DNA of 64,000 nucleotides, from positions 1 through 64,000 of the forward strand of contig CAZAKI010000003.1 of NCBI GenBank assembly GCA_964485855.1, read 5' to 3'. Below, piece by piece: positions 55,278 through 64,000 of the stretch; within the stretch, counting starts at the first letter, position 1, and every line of letters begins with the position of its first letter. This stretch comes from UBA993 sp964485855. Its GTDB lineage: Bacteria > Bacillota > Dethiobacteria > DTU022. A program made the position numbers and the translations under genes. The notes beneath the pieces were generated by a model. That model was given only the letters and a program-made list of their open reading frames with translations, was not told the DNA's origin and made no database searches.

Positions 55278-58133
55278 TTAGTCGTTCATAAAAAGTTGAT
55301 ATTCACTAACAACCAGGTAAACTAGAGTCCCCCTTCTTACCGAAGTTCCCGCTTCAGGAGACTGCGATAGTACCGACCGGCGCGGTTGAGTTTCATCAAC
55401 CCTTAATTCAGTAGGGCCGATTTTTAGACCGGCTCTAGCTATGGTTGATTCGGCAATCGGTTGGAATTCGCCCACCACATTTGGAACAGTAACCATTTCG
55501 CTTAATGTCTGGCCGGGCATTTGGAAAAATCCACTATCTCCGGTTGCCCTGGTATTTACACTGACAGTAGCTGGATCGGAAAGCGTACCATCGGCATAAA
55601 GTGCTGAAAGCGTATAGTTATAGAAAGCATGATCATCCAGGCCGGAGTCTGTATATTGACGCGAGTTGGCATTTAGTTCATAAGTCTCTCCGTTGCCGGT
55701 ATCTTGACCGGTTCGGTTTAGGACGAAACCGCTTACTGGGGGGCCGTTATACTGCCACTGCAGGGTAACACCACCCGGGACTACATAAGCTGTAAAGAGG
55801 TTGATTTCCCTCGTGGTTGTACCTGGTTGTTCAGCCAAATCAAAAATGCCTCCAGATGATCTTTCTTTGGCATCTTCGGGGCCTCTTCCCGGTCCACCTT
55901 CTTTGGACCAACGTTCATCAGTGATGATATAAGGTGGACGATTGTAAAAAACTCCAGTATGCATGTTACAGGTTTCGCCGGGAACCCGTCCTTCTATAAA
56001 GTAATCGCTGATTACAGTCCCTGCAGAGTTGCAAGCGTTATTCGGTGTCAGGCCGGATTTATTACAGACTGAAGCGGTTACTATTCCATCCGGCTTAATA
56101 AACTGCTGAATTTCCAGATCTTCGAATACATCAAGAAATACTTCGCGTAAGAATACGGTAGAATAACGCCAACCTTGTCTGATGCTTCCGGTTTTTGGTT
56201 CATCATAACCCATCCAGAAAGATGCCACCAGGTTTGGAGTGTAGGCAACGAGATATACATCTTTCCAGTTTTCGGTAGTGCCTGTTTTTGCAGCAACAGG
56301 ACGGTCGATCTGCAGCGCTCGTCCGAGGTATTTCGTAACAAAATCCTGTAAAATGTCATTAACCAGGAACGCAGCTTCGGGACTAAGAATTTGTTGTGGT
56401 TCCGGTTTGAACTCGTAAATAATATCGCCGTGGCGGTCTATAATTTTTTCAACGCTATGCAGGTCGACCCTTACACCACTATTGGCTAAAACGCTGTATG
56501 CCTGGGCCATATCGATCGCACTGACTCCATAAGTCAGTCCACCGAGGGTTAAACTTAAATTGTCAACTTCATCGGGGTGCAAAGTGGAAATGCCCATTTT
56601 TTCAGCATAAGCAGCGCCAACCCGGGGACCGAGTGCTTCCAGGGCCCTTATAGCCGGAATATTATATGAAAAATAAAGTGCTTCTCGGGCGGTAATCATT
56701 CCCCTGAATTTATAATCAAAGTTTTCCGGGAACCAATTGCCCTGGGGATTAATATAAGGTGAATCATCCAGGGTTGAACCTGCCCCGGCAAGAATTCCTT
56801 CTTCAAACGCCGGTCCGTAAGTAACAATTGGTTTGATTGCTGAACCTGGTTGCCGCAGGGTGACGAAGCGCAGAACTTCATTAACCCTTTTTTTGTATTC
56901 CCTGCCTCCACCCAGAGCTTTGATCTGTCCGGTGGTCGGATCGGCAAGGACTATTGCAGCCTGAGGTTGAGGGACTCCCCCTTCTTCATCAACCAGTTCT
57001 TCCAATTGGGCCCTGGTAAGATCTCGGTCGGCGGGCAGCTCTGCTACTGCTTCCCGGACTTTGGGCATATTAAGAAAGATAGTTGTGGGGTAGAGTTCCG
57101 TTCGGGCCAGAACATCTTCAACATGTAACTGAATTTCTGGCTCAAGATTGGTGTGGACGCGTAATCCTCCAGTATAGATGGCACGATATGCCTCTTCAAC
57201 AGAGCCGATAGTTGGTATTGCGCTCAAAATGCTGATCAGCTCATGATGAACTACATAGTCTACATAGTGAGGGTAAGGATAATCATCCGGGCTTTGTCTC
57301 TCGGCGTAGCGCAGCGGTTGGTCGAGGGCATCCTGGTAATCTGTAGAGCTAAGCAGGCCAATCCTAAGCATATTGGCCAGAACAACCTGCATTCTTCCTT
57401 CAGCTTCGGTTACGTTGTCGATCGGGTTAAAAAAATTAGGCCAGCGAACAGCACCGGCGATCATTGCTGCTTCGGCTAGATTTAAATCCCCAATATCTTT
57501 TCCAAAGTAGGTTTGGGCGGCAGCCTGAACACCGTAAGCACCATTGCCGAAATAGATCCGGTTTAAGTAAAGCTCGAGGATTTCATTTTTCGAGTAGTTC
57601 CTCTCAAGTTGGATGGCGAGCCAGATTTCCTGAATTTTTCGCTTATAGCTGGTCTCGGTTGTCAGGAAAGCATTCTGGGCGAGCTGCTGGGTGATGGTGC
57701 TGGCTCCCTGTACTATCGTTCCAGCCCGCAAATTTGCATATGCCGCTCTTAAACTTCCGGTCAGATCAAAGCCGAAATGCTTATAAAAACGCTCATCCTC
57801 AATGGCGATGAAGGCATCAATTACATGCTGGGGAATCTCATCTAAGCCCATGGCTATTCGATTTTGTTCATCATGAAGGGCGGTAATTTCGTTACCATTT
57901 TTATCAAAAAGATATGATGTTTCAACGGTTTCAAGACGCTGCGGATCAAGGGGTGGAGCATCATTGATGTAAGTGATAACCAGTGCAGCAGCACTGCCTC
58001 CAACGATAATCAACGAGGTAAGCACAGCAAGCAGGGTAACTTTTATTTTTTTATTTCGGGTCCACCGCTTTTTTGGTTTTTCCTCGTTGGTGCCCGAAAT
58101 ATTTTGATCAAAAGGTAGTTTCTTTTCTGCCAC
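55278..58133 (-). CDS. Class A penicillin-binding protein with FN3-like and PASTA domains
   Basis: 951 residues from GTG 58133 behind AGGAGGT. A short cytoplasmic basic part and one membrane helix (about 30-53) are followed by the glycosyltransferase 51 domain (EDERFYKHFGFDLTGSLRAA; GASTITQQLAQNAF). The transpeptidase has SAIK (Ser of SxxK, in RQPGSAIKP), SYN and KTGTTENWKD. A fibronectin III-like domain (about 780-870) and one PASTA domain (VPNVVGE ... TLVYLVVSE) end the protein. It polymerises and cross-links peptidoglycan. It is oriented against its neighbours. No terminator was recognised between it and the converging 54986 gene. Confidence 0.95.
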   Translation of the reverse strand: MAEKKLPFDQNISGTNEEKPKKRWTRNKKIKVTLLAVLTSLIIVGGSAAALVITYINDAPPLDPQRLETVETSYLFDKNGNEITALHDEQNRIAMGLDEIPQHVIDAFIAIEDERFYKHFGFDLTGSLRAAYANLRAGTIVQGASTITQQLAQNAFLTTETSYKRKIQEIWLAIQLERNYSKNEILELYLNRIYFGNGAYGVQAAAQTYFGKDIGDLNLAEAAMIAGAVRWPNFFNPIDNVTEAEGRMQVVLANMLRIGLLSSTDYQDALDQPLRYAERQSPDDYPYPHYVDYVVHHELISILSAIPTIGSVEEAYRAIYTGGLRVHTNLEPEIQLHVEDVLARTELYPTTIFLNMPKVREAVAELPADRDLTRAQLEELVDEEGGVPQPQAAIVLADPTTGQIKALGGGREYKKRVNEVLRFVTLRQPGSAIKPIVTYGPAFEEGILAGAGSTLDDSPYINPQGNWFPENFDYKFRGMITAREALYFSYNIPAIRALEALGPRVGAAYAEKMGISTLHPDEVDNLSLTLGGLTYGVSAIDMAQAYSVLANSGVRVDLHSVEKIIDRHGDIIYEFKPEPQQILSPEAAFLVNDILQDFVTKYLGRALQIDRPVAAKTGTTENWKDVYLVAYTPNLVASFWMGYDEPKTGSIRQGWRYSTVFLREVFLDVFEDLEIQQFIKPDGIVTASVCNKSGLTPNNACNSAGTVISDYFIEGRVPGETCNMHTGVFYNRPPYIITDERWSKEGGPGRGPEDAKERSSGGIFDLAEQPGTTTREINLFTAYVVPGGVTLQWQYNGPPVSGFVLNRTGQDTGNGETYELNANSRQYTDSGLDDHAFYNYTLSALYADGTLSDPATVSVNTRATGDSGFFQMPGQTLSEMVTVPNVVGEFQPIAESTIARAGLKIGPTELRVDETQPRRSVLSQSPEAGTSVRRGTLVYLVVSEYQLFMND

Positions 58134-58328
58134 TTAGATCTGGACCTCCTAAATCATTAAAAATAGATTGGCTCAATTATAACATATTGTTTGTTACTCA
58201 ATAGGTTCGGCCCATCTGATTTTTATGCCTAAAAAATAGATTACTCTACCTATTTATTTATTGATCAGGTAAAATATTAATTGGTTGAAATAAATAGTTT
58301 TCTTTTATCTTCAAAGGAGGATTCGAAA

Positions 58329-60512
58329 TTGACAAATTTGCACCTTACGAAGCACTATCGGCCAGGATCTAAAGAACTGGAAACTTTTTTCTATCCTTCA
58401 TCAATTGCTGTGATTGGTGCCAGCCAAAATCCTTTAAAACCAAATGGTATTCCGCTTTACCTGCTTAGTATGTTCGGCTATCCCGGTGAAATTTACCCGG
58501 TTAATCCCAAATATGAACGGGTTGGCGGGTTAAAGTGTTATCCGAATATTAATGATATAGAAGGTCCTGTAGATTTAGCTATAGTTGGAGTTGCAGCTGC
58601 CCAGGTAATGACAGTTTTGAAAGACTGTGTCCATAAGAAAGTTAAGTCGGTCATTGTTTTCACATCCGGTTTTGCTGAGGTCAGCGAGGAAGGAAGACTA
58701 GAACAGAAGCATATGCGCAAGCTCGCTGAGGAAAATGAAATGCGGATCTTAGGCCCAAATTGTCTTGGTATCCTTAATTATTATAATGGATGTATGGCCA
58801 GTTTTTTCTATAACCAGGAAAGAAGTGACCTGGTGCATCCGGAATTACTTTCTTTTATTACCCAGAGTGGCGGTCTGGGTGGAATAATCTATCAAATGAT
58901 TATGCAGCTTTCCATCGGTTTCAACTACTTTGTCAGCACCGGGAACGAAGCAGATGTTTCTTTTGCGGAAATTCTTCATTACCTGGTTAACCGGGAGGAG
59001 GTTTCAATTGTTGCCGGTTACCTTGAAGGACTTCAGGGAGACGGTCGCCTGTTTATTGATGCTTGTCAGAAAGCGCTTGAACAGAAAAAACTAGTTACAA
59101 TGCTTAAGGTTGGTAAAACTTCCAGCGGCGCTGATGCAGCAGCTTCACATACCGGAGCTCTGGTTGGTGCAGATCAGGTTTATGAAGGGGTTTTTCAACA
59201 GTTTGGTGTAGTGCGTGCCGATGATGTCGAACAGATGAACGCCCTAGTTACTCTCTATGCAACCGGGCGTCTGCCGACCGGTAAGAATATGGCAGTGATC
59301 ACCATATCCGGTGGCGGCGGTGTAGTTGTTGCCGATAAGTGCCCGGAATATAAGCTAGAGGTGGTCAAACTGACCGAGGAGACTCAAGACAAGCTAAGGG
59401 AATTTTTCCCTGCCTTTGGTGCTGTAAAAAATCCGGTTGATCTTACCTCACAGCTTTTTATTGACACAACTCTTTTTCAGCGAGCCCTGAGGCTGGTCAT
59501 GCAGGACCCAAATATTGATGTCGGCGGTTTTTTCTATAACCTGGAAATGCCTGATCCGGATGCAGTAACAAAAATTATTGAAGTTTACAAAGAGATCGAC
59601 AAACCATTGGTGATCTTTACCTGGCCTACCGGTCAGGATTATGCTCTTGAAGCAAAAAAAACTTTAATCCAGGCCGGGGTACCGGTCATTGAACATATTC
59701 CAAGCGGCTTGTGGGCAATCAGTGCCCTTGCTGATTGGTTCAGAAAAACAAAAAACCGGAAAAGTTACCCGGTTTTCAAAACAGGGACTATGCAGGAACT
59801 CTCACTTGCTATTCTTGCAGAAAATCAAGAATATCCTGGGAAAGCCCTTTCTGAGTGGCGCTCAAAGAAGATATTATCGACGTACGGTATTCCGGTTACC
59901 AAGGAGATTTTGGTTCAAACCGCAAATGAAGCTCTGGTGGCTGCAAAAGAAATCGGTTTTCCTGTAGCGATGAAAATCATGTCAGCCGACTTGGTGCATA
60001 AAACTGATATTGGTGGGGTACTGCTTAATATTAGCAATGCTGAACAAGTGAAAAGGGCTTATGCTGATCTGTTATCGATTGGAAGATCGAATAGTCCAGA
60101 TGCCAAGATCGAGGGCATATTGATCCAGGAGATGATTGATCCTGGTCTTGAAGTGATCGTCGGTGTTAAGAATGATCCTATCTTTGGAACAGCAGTGGCT
60201 CTGGGATTAGGAGGCATTCATGTCGAAATCTTAAAAGATGTTTCGATTCGGGTTCTGCCGCTGAGTGAAGAAGATGCCTGGAATATGATCGAAGAGCTAA
60301 AGGGCAGCGCTTTGTTCAAGGGAGTGAGAGGCAGCTTGCCGCGAGACACCAAAGCACTGGTAGATATTTTACTGAAGGTGTCCCGGATGGCTTCAGAGCT
60401 TGAAGGTAAATTTGTTGAAATTGATATCAACCCGCTTATGGTCAGAGCAACCGGTGAAGGAGCAGTCGCCGTTGATGCTTTGATCATAACAGCAAATTCA
60501 GGGACACTGTAA
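58329..60512 (+). CDS. ADP-forming acyl-CoA synthetase (acetate-CoA ligase family)
   Basis: About 727 residues from TTG 58329, which AGGAGG (58315-58320) precedes by eight bases; the longer frame from 58281 starts upstream of that site. Domain order is CoA-binding (SIAVIGASQNPLKPNG), succinyl-CoA ligase-like flavodoxin domains (FITQSGGLGG) with the phosphorylated His in AASHTGALVGAD, and a C-terminal ATP-grasp domain (GFPVAMKIMSADLVHKTDIG). This fused form makes ATP from acyl-CoA, ADP and phosphate, typical of fermenters, or works in reverse. The acyl substrate is not known. Confidence 0.93.
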   Translation: MTNLHLTKHYRPGSKELETFFYPSSIAVIGASQNPLKPNGIPLYLLSMFGYPGEIYPVNPKYERVGGLKCYPNINDIEGPVDLAIVGVAAAQVMTVLKDCVHKKVKSVIVFTSGFAEVSEEGRLEQKHMRKLAEENEMRILGPNCLGILNYYNGCMASFFYNQERSDLVHPELLSFITQSGGLGGIIYQMIMQLSIGFNYFVSTGNEADVSFAEILHYLVNREEVSIVAGYLEGLQGDGRLFIDACQKALEQKKLVTMLKVGKTSSGADAAASHTGALVGADQVYEGVFQQFGVVRADDVEQMNALVTLYATGRLPTGKNMAVITISGGGGVVVADKCPEYKLEVVKLTEETQDKLREFFPAFGAVKNPVDLTSQLFIDTTLFQRALRLVMQDPNIDVGGFFYNLEMPDPDAVTKIIEVYKEIDKPLVIFTWPTGQDYALEAKKTLIQAGVPVIEHIPSGLWAISALADWFRKTKNRKSYPVFKTGTMQELSLAILAENQEYPGKALSEWRSKKILSTYGIPVTKEILVQTANEALVAAKEIGFPVAMKIMSADLVHKTDIGGVLLNISNAEQVKRAYADLLSIGRSNSPDAKIEGILIQEMIDPGLEVIVGVKNDPIFGTAVALGLGGIHVEILKDVSIRVLPLSEEDAWNMIEELKGSALFKGVRGSLPRDTKALVDILLKVSRMASELEGKFVEIDINPLMVRATGEGAVAVDALIITANSGTL

Positions 60513-60552
60513 AACTGGCATACTATGTTATAATCGTTATAGGTGAGCATCA

Positions 60553-60972
60553 GTGAAGCAATATAAAATTATGAAAGCAGATTATGCGATCATTGGTCTG
60601 ATCATAGTCATTGGTCTGGCCGGGTTTTTGTTTAACTGGCAGGGTGCCACTGCCGCAGAGCGTAAGTATGCTACTATTTATGTCGATAACAAGGCGGTTA
60701 CGGAACTTTCACTGGCGCCGGGCGAGAAGTTTACTTACACTCTTTATTTCGGAGATCATCATCAACATGAAGCATTTATCGAAGTCGATGACGGACGAAT
60801 CAGAATGTTACCTATTGATGAGAATTTGTGTCCCAGAGCGGTATGTTCACATACGGGATGGATCGAACATAGTTATGAAAGTATTGTCTGTCTGCCTAAT
60901 CAAATCATGATTGTGTTTTCTAATTCTGTAGGCAGTGAAAATAAAGATGGGATTGACAGTATAACATATTAA
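60553..60972 (+). CDS. NusG domain II-containing exported protein
   Basis: 139 residues from GTG 60553 behind TAGGTGAG. One N-terminal membrane helix (about 12-29) is followed by a NusG domain II-like beta fold with the typical end segment (LCPRAVCSHTGWIEHSYESI, then VCLPNQIMI). Proteins of this type occur widely in Clostridia, often beside electron-transport genes. Their function is unsettled, and it has no KOW/NusG N-terminal domain. Confidence 0.85.
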   Translation: MKQYKIMKADYAIIGLIIVIGLAGFLFNWQGATAAERKYATIYVDNKAVTELSLAPGEKFTYTLYFGDHHQHEAFIEVDDGRIRMLPIDENLCPRAVCSHTGWIEHSYESIVCLPNQIMIVFSNSVGSENKDGIDSITY

Positions 60973-61033
60973 TTTTTAATATGATGCTATTATTCCTTTT
61001 TTGGAGATTTGAAAGAACCTGTTTCGAACTCTG

Positions 61034-61062
61034 TTGACAAAGGAATATGTGGTTTATATAAT
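61034..61062 (+). promoter_or_regulatory. Consensus promoter of yceD-rpmF(-plsX)
   Basis: TTGACA (61034-61039), 17 bases, TATAAT (61057-61062): a perfect consensus about 30 bases before the yceD start. Confidence 0.85.
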
Positions 61063-61092
61063 TACTTTAGTTTTTTTCGGGGTTAATAAGCT

Positions 61093-61626
61093 ATGCAGAT
61101 CTACTTGCCTGAATTGATGCTTAAGCAGGGCGAAGCTGTGGATTATAGTTTCGTTGAAGATCTTGCGGTTTGCTTCGATGATTTTCCTGAAGGCGGGAAC
61201 CTAGAGCTGTCCTTAGCGGCTTCGCTCAGCGGTGATCAGGTTGTGATCAATGGTTGCTTGGCGGTATCTACTTCAGCCATATGTTCCAGATGCCTGGAGC
61301 CGTTTAACCAAGTTTTTAAAACCGCTTTCAACGAAGCTTTTACTATCCTTAAGATTTCATCAGTTGAAAAAAACAGGGATGCCCAAGCGGTTGAAACGGC
61401 AAATAAGCTTACGGTTTCAGGAGATTATCTTTATCTGGACGAGTACATTCGCCAGTTAATTATTTTAGCTCAGGAGTATAATCCGTTATGTAATCCCGGT
61501 TGCAAAGGCATTTGTGCCGGTTGTGGCCAGGATTTAAATAAATCCTCCTGTCGCTGCAGCAATAGCCAAATTAAGGATGTAAGATTACTAAAGTTAAAAG
61601 AATTATTTCATGATCAAGAAGTCTAA
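61093..61626 (+). CDS. yceD: YceD (DUF177) family protein
   Basis: 177 residues. The middle has the DUF177 pattern (SAICSRCLEPFNQVF) and the C-terminal end a Cys cluster (CNPGCKGICAGCGQDLN) that probably binds zinc. The family is always found before rpmF and is linked to 23S rRNA accumulation. The close spacing to the consensus promoter leaves a very short leader, and the ribosome site is weak. Confidence 0.92.
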   Translation: MQIYLPELMLKQGEAVDYSFVEDLAVCFDDFPEGGNLELSLAASLSGDQVVINGCLAVSTSAICSRCLEPFNQVFKTAFNEAFTILKISSVEKNRDAQAVETANKLTVSGDYLYLDEYIRQLIILAQEYNPLCNPGCKGICAGCGQDLNKSSCRCSNSQIKDVRLLKLKELFHDQEV

Positions 61627-61641
61627 CAAGGAGGAGTTAAT

Positions 61642-61818
61642 ATGGCTGTTCCAAAGCGAAGGACCTCAAAGTCCAAGCGAAACATGAGGCGGTCTCAGAG
61701 CAAACTGACAGTTCCCCATTTAGTTCCCTGCCCGCAATGCCATGAACTAAAGCCTACTCATCGGGTTTGTCTAAACTGTGGCTATTATAAAGACCGAGAA
61801 GCAGTTAAAGTGAATTAA
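61642..61818 (+). CDS. rpmF: 50S ribosomal protein L32
   Basis: 58 residues: MAVPKRRTSKSKRNMRRSQS at the start and a zinc-binding CPQC ... CLNC arrangement, the Cys-containing form of bL32. ATG 61642 follows AAGGAGGAG. It lies 15 bases after yceD. Confidence 0.96.
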   Translation: MAVPKRRTSKSKRNMRRSQSKLTVPHLVPCPQCHELKPTHRVCLNCGYYKDREAVKVN

Positions 61819-61828
61819 CTTTAATATC

Positions 61829-61867
61829 GATCTACCCCTTTTATCAAGTGAATAAAAGGGGTAGATC
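61829..61867 (+). terminator. Strong hairpin between rpmF and plsX
   Basis: A perfect 16-base stem (61829-61844 with 61852-61867), 7-base loop, followed by TTTTA and later TTTTTTT. It is probably a (partial) terminator that lowers expression of plsX relative to rpmF. Confidence 0.8.
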
Positions 61868-61904
61868 ATTTTATCAGCTCTTTTTTTAAGAGGAAGTGGT
61901 CTGA

Positions 61905-62927
61905 TTGGTCAAGGTGGCAGTTGATGCCATGGGAGGGGATAATGCTCCCGAAGAGATAGTCAAAGGCGCAATTTCTGCGCTTTCTTCATTAAATGACCTA
62001 TATATATATTTAGTTGGTCGTCAAGAGATCATCGAGCCGATCTTAAAACAGCTAGATTATCAGTCTTCCCGTGTCGAGATAATCCATGCCGATGAAATGA
62101 TTAGCAGTAATGACGATCCGGGTTTATCAATTCGTAATAAAAAGGATTCTTCAATGGTTACTGCTTTGCAGATGGTTAGAAACGGCGAGGCAGAGGCAGT
62201 GATCAGTGCCGGCAATACCGGAGCGTTTATGGTTGGGGGGCTCCTATTTTTAGGCCGGATTGGTCGGATCAGCAGACCCGCACTATTAACTCCGATGCCC
62301 AGTTTTAGTGGCAGACCAGTACTATATTTAGATGTCGGAGCAAATATGGATGCCCGTCCTTTTCAGTTGTTGCAGTATGCTTATATGGGTAAAATTTATG
62401 CCGAAATGATCCTGAACAACCCAAATCCAAGGATAGCCTTGCTTAATGTCGGGACTGAAGCGAATAAAGGTAACAGCCAGGTTAAGAAAGCGCACCTACT
62501 TTTTATAAAAAATTTGCCCGGTTTTATTGGTAATATTGAAGGAACCGAAGCATATTTTGACGCAGCCGACGTTGTGGTTTGTGATGGTTTTGTCGGCAAT
62601 ATATTTTTGAAAACCTCAGAAGGGCTTTCCAGGGCAATTTTAAGCTATATCAGACAAAAAATTAAAAGTAGTATTAGGTACAAAGCCGGAGCGTTCCTGT
62701 TACAGCCAGTATTTTTAAGTTTAAAAGAACAGGTAGATGCTTCTGGTTATGGTGGAGCGCCTCTTTTGGGGGTAAAAGGACTTTGCGTCAAGTGTCACGG
62801 TTCATCCAAAGCCAGAGCCATTGAACAGTCGATTCATAAGCAGGTATACCCATTCGTGAAGAAAAAACTGATCGGCCTTTTTGAAGATGCCTTAGAAAAC
62901 TTACAGGTTGACTACGTTGAACAATAA
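61905..62927 (+). CDS. plsX: Phosphate acyltransferase PlsX
   Basis: 340 residues from TTG 61905 behind AGAGGAAGTGG. The opening VKVAVDAMGGDNAPEEIVKG and later AVISAGNTGAFMVG and DGFVGNIFLKTSEG are family marks. It makes acyl-phosphate from acyl-ACP for phospholipid synthesis. No fapR gene precedes it, unlike in Bacillus, and fabD/fabG are not between it and acpP. Confidence 0.96.
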   Translation: MVKVAVDAMGGDNAPEEIVKGAISALSSLNDLYIYLVGRQEIIEPILKQLDYQSSRVEIIHADEMISSNDDPGLSIRNKKDSSMVTALQMVRNGEAEAVISAGNTGAFMVGGLLFLGRIGRISRPALLTPMPSFSGRPVLYLDVGANMDARPFQLLQYAYMGKIYAEMILNNPNPRIALLNVGTEANKGNSQVKKAHLLFIKNLPGFIGNIEGTEAYFDAADVVVCDGFVGNIFLKTSEGLSRAILSYIRQKIKSSIRYKAGAFLLQPVFLSLKEQVDASGYGGAPLLGVKGLCVKCHGSSKARAIEQSIHKQVYPFVKKKLIGLFEDALENLQVDYVEQ

Positions 62928-63082
62928 ACTTATACCATTAAGCCACAGATGACTCTATTGATCATTTAGTTATTATTGATATACTAAATTTAAACTTTGA
63001 AATACTTAAGACTTTTTCTGCTTGTCTGCTTGACTGATCAATCAATAGCCTAGTCTGAGTTTATGCGAGAGGAGGTGGCCAG

Positions 63083-63310
63083 GTGAGCGTTGAAGCCAAA
63101 GTAAAAGCAATTATTTCCGATCAGTTGGAAGTAGCTGCTGATAAATTAACTATGGAAACTACCTTTGAAGATATTGATGCAGATTCGCTGGATATCGTAG
63201 AGTTGGTGATGGCTCTTGAGGAAGAGTTTGATCTAGAAATCTCTGATCAAGAAATTGAGAATATAAAAACTGTTGGTGATGTGATCAAATATATTGAATC
63301 ACAGGTCTAA
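63083..63310 (+). CDS. acpP: Acyl carrier protein
   Basis: 75 residues, acidic, with the phosphopantetheine site DSL (Ser35) in DIDADSLDIVELVMALEEEF. GTG 63083 follows GAGAGGAGGTGG. It carries acyl groups in fatty acid synthesis and provides the substrate of PlsX. Confidence 0.97.
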   Translation: MSVEAKVKAIISDQLEVAADKLTMETTFEDIDADSLDIVELVMALEEEFDLEISDQEIENIKTVGDVIKYIESQV

Positions 63311-63518
63311 ATAAAGCTCGTTTTATGATGATCATCATCTTGATGGCGCTGTTTAGCAACCGGATTGTGTTTATAAGTTAGTGAAAAATAATGGTATCAA
63401 TATTTACAATTACTACCAATTAATCTAGGCAGCGGCCGTTAAGCTATATTTTTATGAATAGATTCAAATAAACCTGGAGATTCTAGAGTCATACTGCATT
63501 AATAGAAGAGGAAAATAT

Positions 63519-64000
63519 ATGTCCTGGCCGGATAAAATAAAAGAACTCCTGAATCTGTTGGGTTGGGAGGCAATCAATCTTTCCTATTATGAGCAGGCTT
63601 TAACCCACAGTTCATATGCTCATGAAAAAGGCCACCGACGAATTCATAATGAAAGGCTTGAGTTCCTGGGAGATGCCGTATTGGAACTGGTAGTCAGTGA
63701 TTTCCTTTTCAAAAAGTATCCTCATTTACCTGAAGGTAAATTAACCAAGTTACGAGCCGACTTGGTTTGTGAAGTATCTTTGGCCCGTCTTGCTTATGAT
63801 TTACACTTAGGCCGATATCTACATCTGGGCAAAGGTGAAATATTTAGTGGTGGGCAAAGTCGTCCCTCCTTGCTGTCTGATTCAGTAGAAGCATTAATAG
63901 GAGCAAACTATCTCGATTTGGGAATGGAGAGATGCAGACTTAATGTTTTAAGTTTGCTTAAACCGTTATTACAGGATTTACAGGAAGGGGCTATTTGCCG
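63519..64000 (+). CDS. rnc: Ribonuclease III (3' end outside window)
   Basis: About 160 residues are visible and the frame is still open at the window end. The RNase III signature NERLEFLGDAVLELVVSDFL, the second metal-site region LLSDSVEALIGANYLD, and the opening ALTHSSYAHE are clear. The C-terminal dsRNA-binding domain would follow. ATG 63519 follows AGAGGAAA. It cleaves double-stranded RNA in rRNA processing. Confidence 0.96.
   Translation, partial: MSWPDKIKELLNLLGWEAINLSYYEQALTHSSYAHEKGHRRIHNERLEFLGDAVLELVVSDFLFKKYPHLPEGKLTKLRADLVCEVSLARLAYDLHLGRYLHLGKGEIFSGGQSRPSLLSDSVEALIGANYLDLGMERCRLNVLSLLKPLLQDLQEGAIC

Overview
The window reads as part of the chromosome of an anaerobic, low-to-mid GC member of the Bacillota (Clostridia-like). 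The evidence is a T-box leader before pheST, an L20-type leader before infC-rpmI-rplT, the zapA-cvpA-mutS2 and rpmF-plsX-acpP-rnc neighbourhoods, and frequent TTG/GTG starts behind strong GGAGG sites. Multihaem cytochrome c, a CcmF-type maturation protein, formate dehydrogenase, RnfC/RnfD and a very large set of Mrp/complex I-type antiporter subunits suggest an anaerobic respirer with a Na+/H+-based, perhaps alkaliphilic, economy. The species cannot be fixed from the sequence. One 100-N scaffold gap lies at 5977-6076.

Layout. (1) 1-5935: end of a ccmF-like gene; a multihaem cytochrome c with 11 CXXCH motifs whose frame is crossed by one in-frame TGA followed by a good bacterial SECIS-like hairpin, so probably a selenoprotein; a TusA-like protein; a YeeE/YedE-type transporter; a LysR regulator; and a lipoprotein with two rhodanese domains. 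(2) 6077-13522: a promoter and structured leader with terminator, then fdhE, a Tat-exported selenocysteine formate dehydrogenase alpha subunit (TGA at 7935), its Fe-S subunit, and rnfC plus rnfD, with no rnfABEG and no FdnI-like cytochrome b. (3) 13647-21267, minus strand: an Mrp-type operon (BCDEFG, MbhD-like, MbhE-like, plus two more antiporter-like subunits). (4) 21597-30682, plus strand: five further antiporter-like genes in a row with nothing else between them. Together (3) and (4) hold eight NuoL/M/N-like proteins, all keeping the key Glu and Lys residues. (5) 30777-35921: an MmgE/PrpD protein, tRNA-Val(GAC) on the minus strand, a TGS GTPase, LemA and a DUF2207 protein. (6) 36077-39928: an arsenic-type operon (arsR, small thioredoxin, DUF318 permease, acr3, arsC) holding a broken second arsR. 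(7) 40057-64000: housekeeping genes (DagK-like, thrS, infC-rpmI-rplT, ktrB-ktrA, rRNA methyltransferase, pheST, zapA, cvpA, mpg, mutS2, class A PBP, ADP-forming acyl-CoA synthetase, NusG-II protein, yceD-rpmF-plsX-acpP-rnc).

How they may work together. Formate is probably oxidised outside the membrane by FdhAB; since no cytochrome b anchor is present, RnfD/RnfC beside it may carry the electrons inward to NAD+. The antiporter arrays would interconvert proton and sodium gradients, and KtrAB would supply K+. The selenocysteine cytochrome, the rhodanese lipoprotein, TusA and YeeE look like an extracytoplasmic sulfur/selenium redox island. The strongest candidates for something little described are the selenocysteine multihaem cytochrome, the FdhAB-RnfCD unit and the eight-antiporter array.
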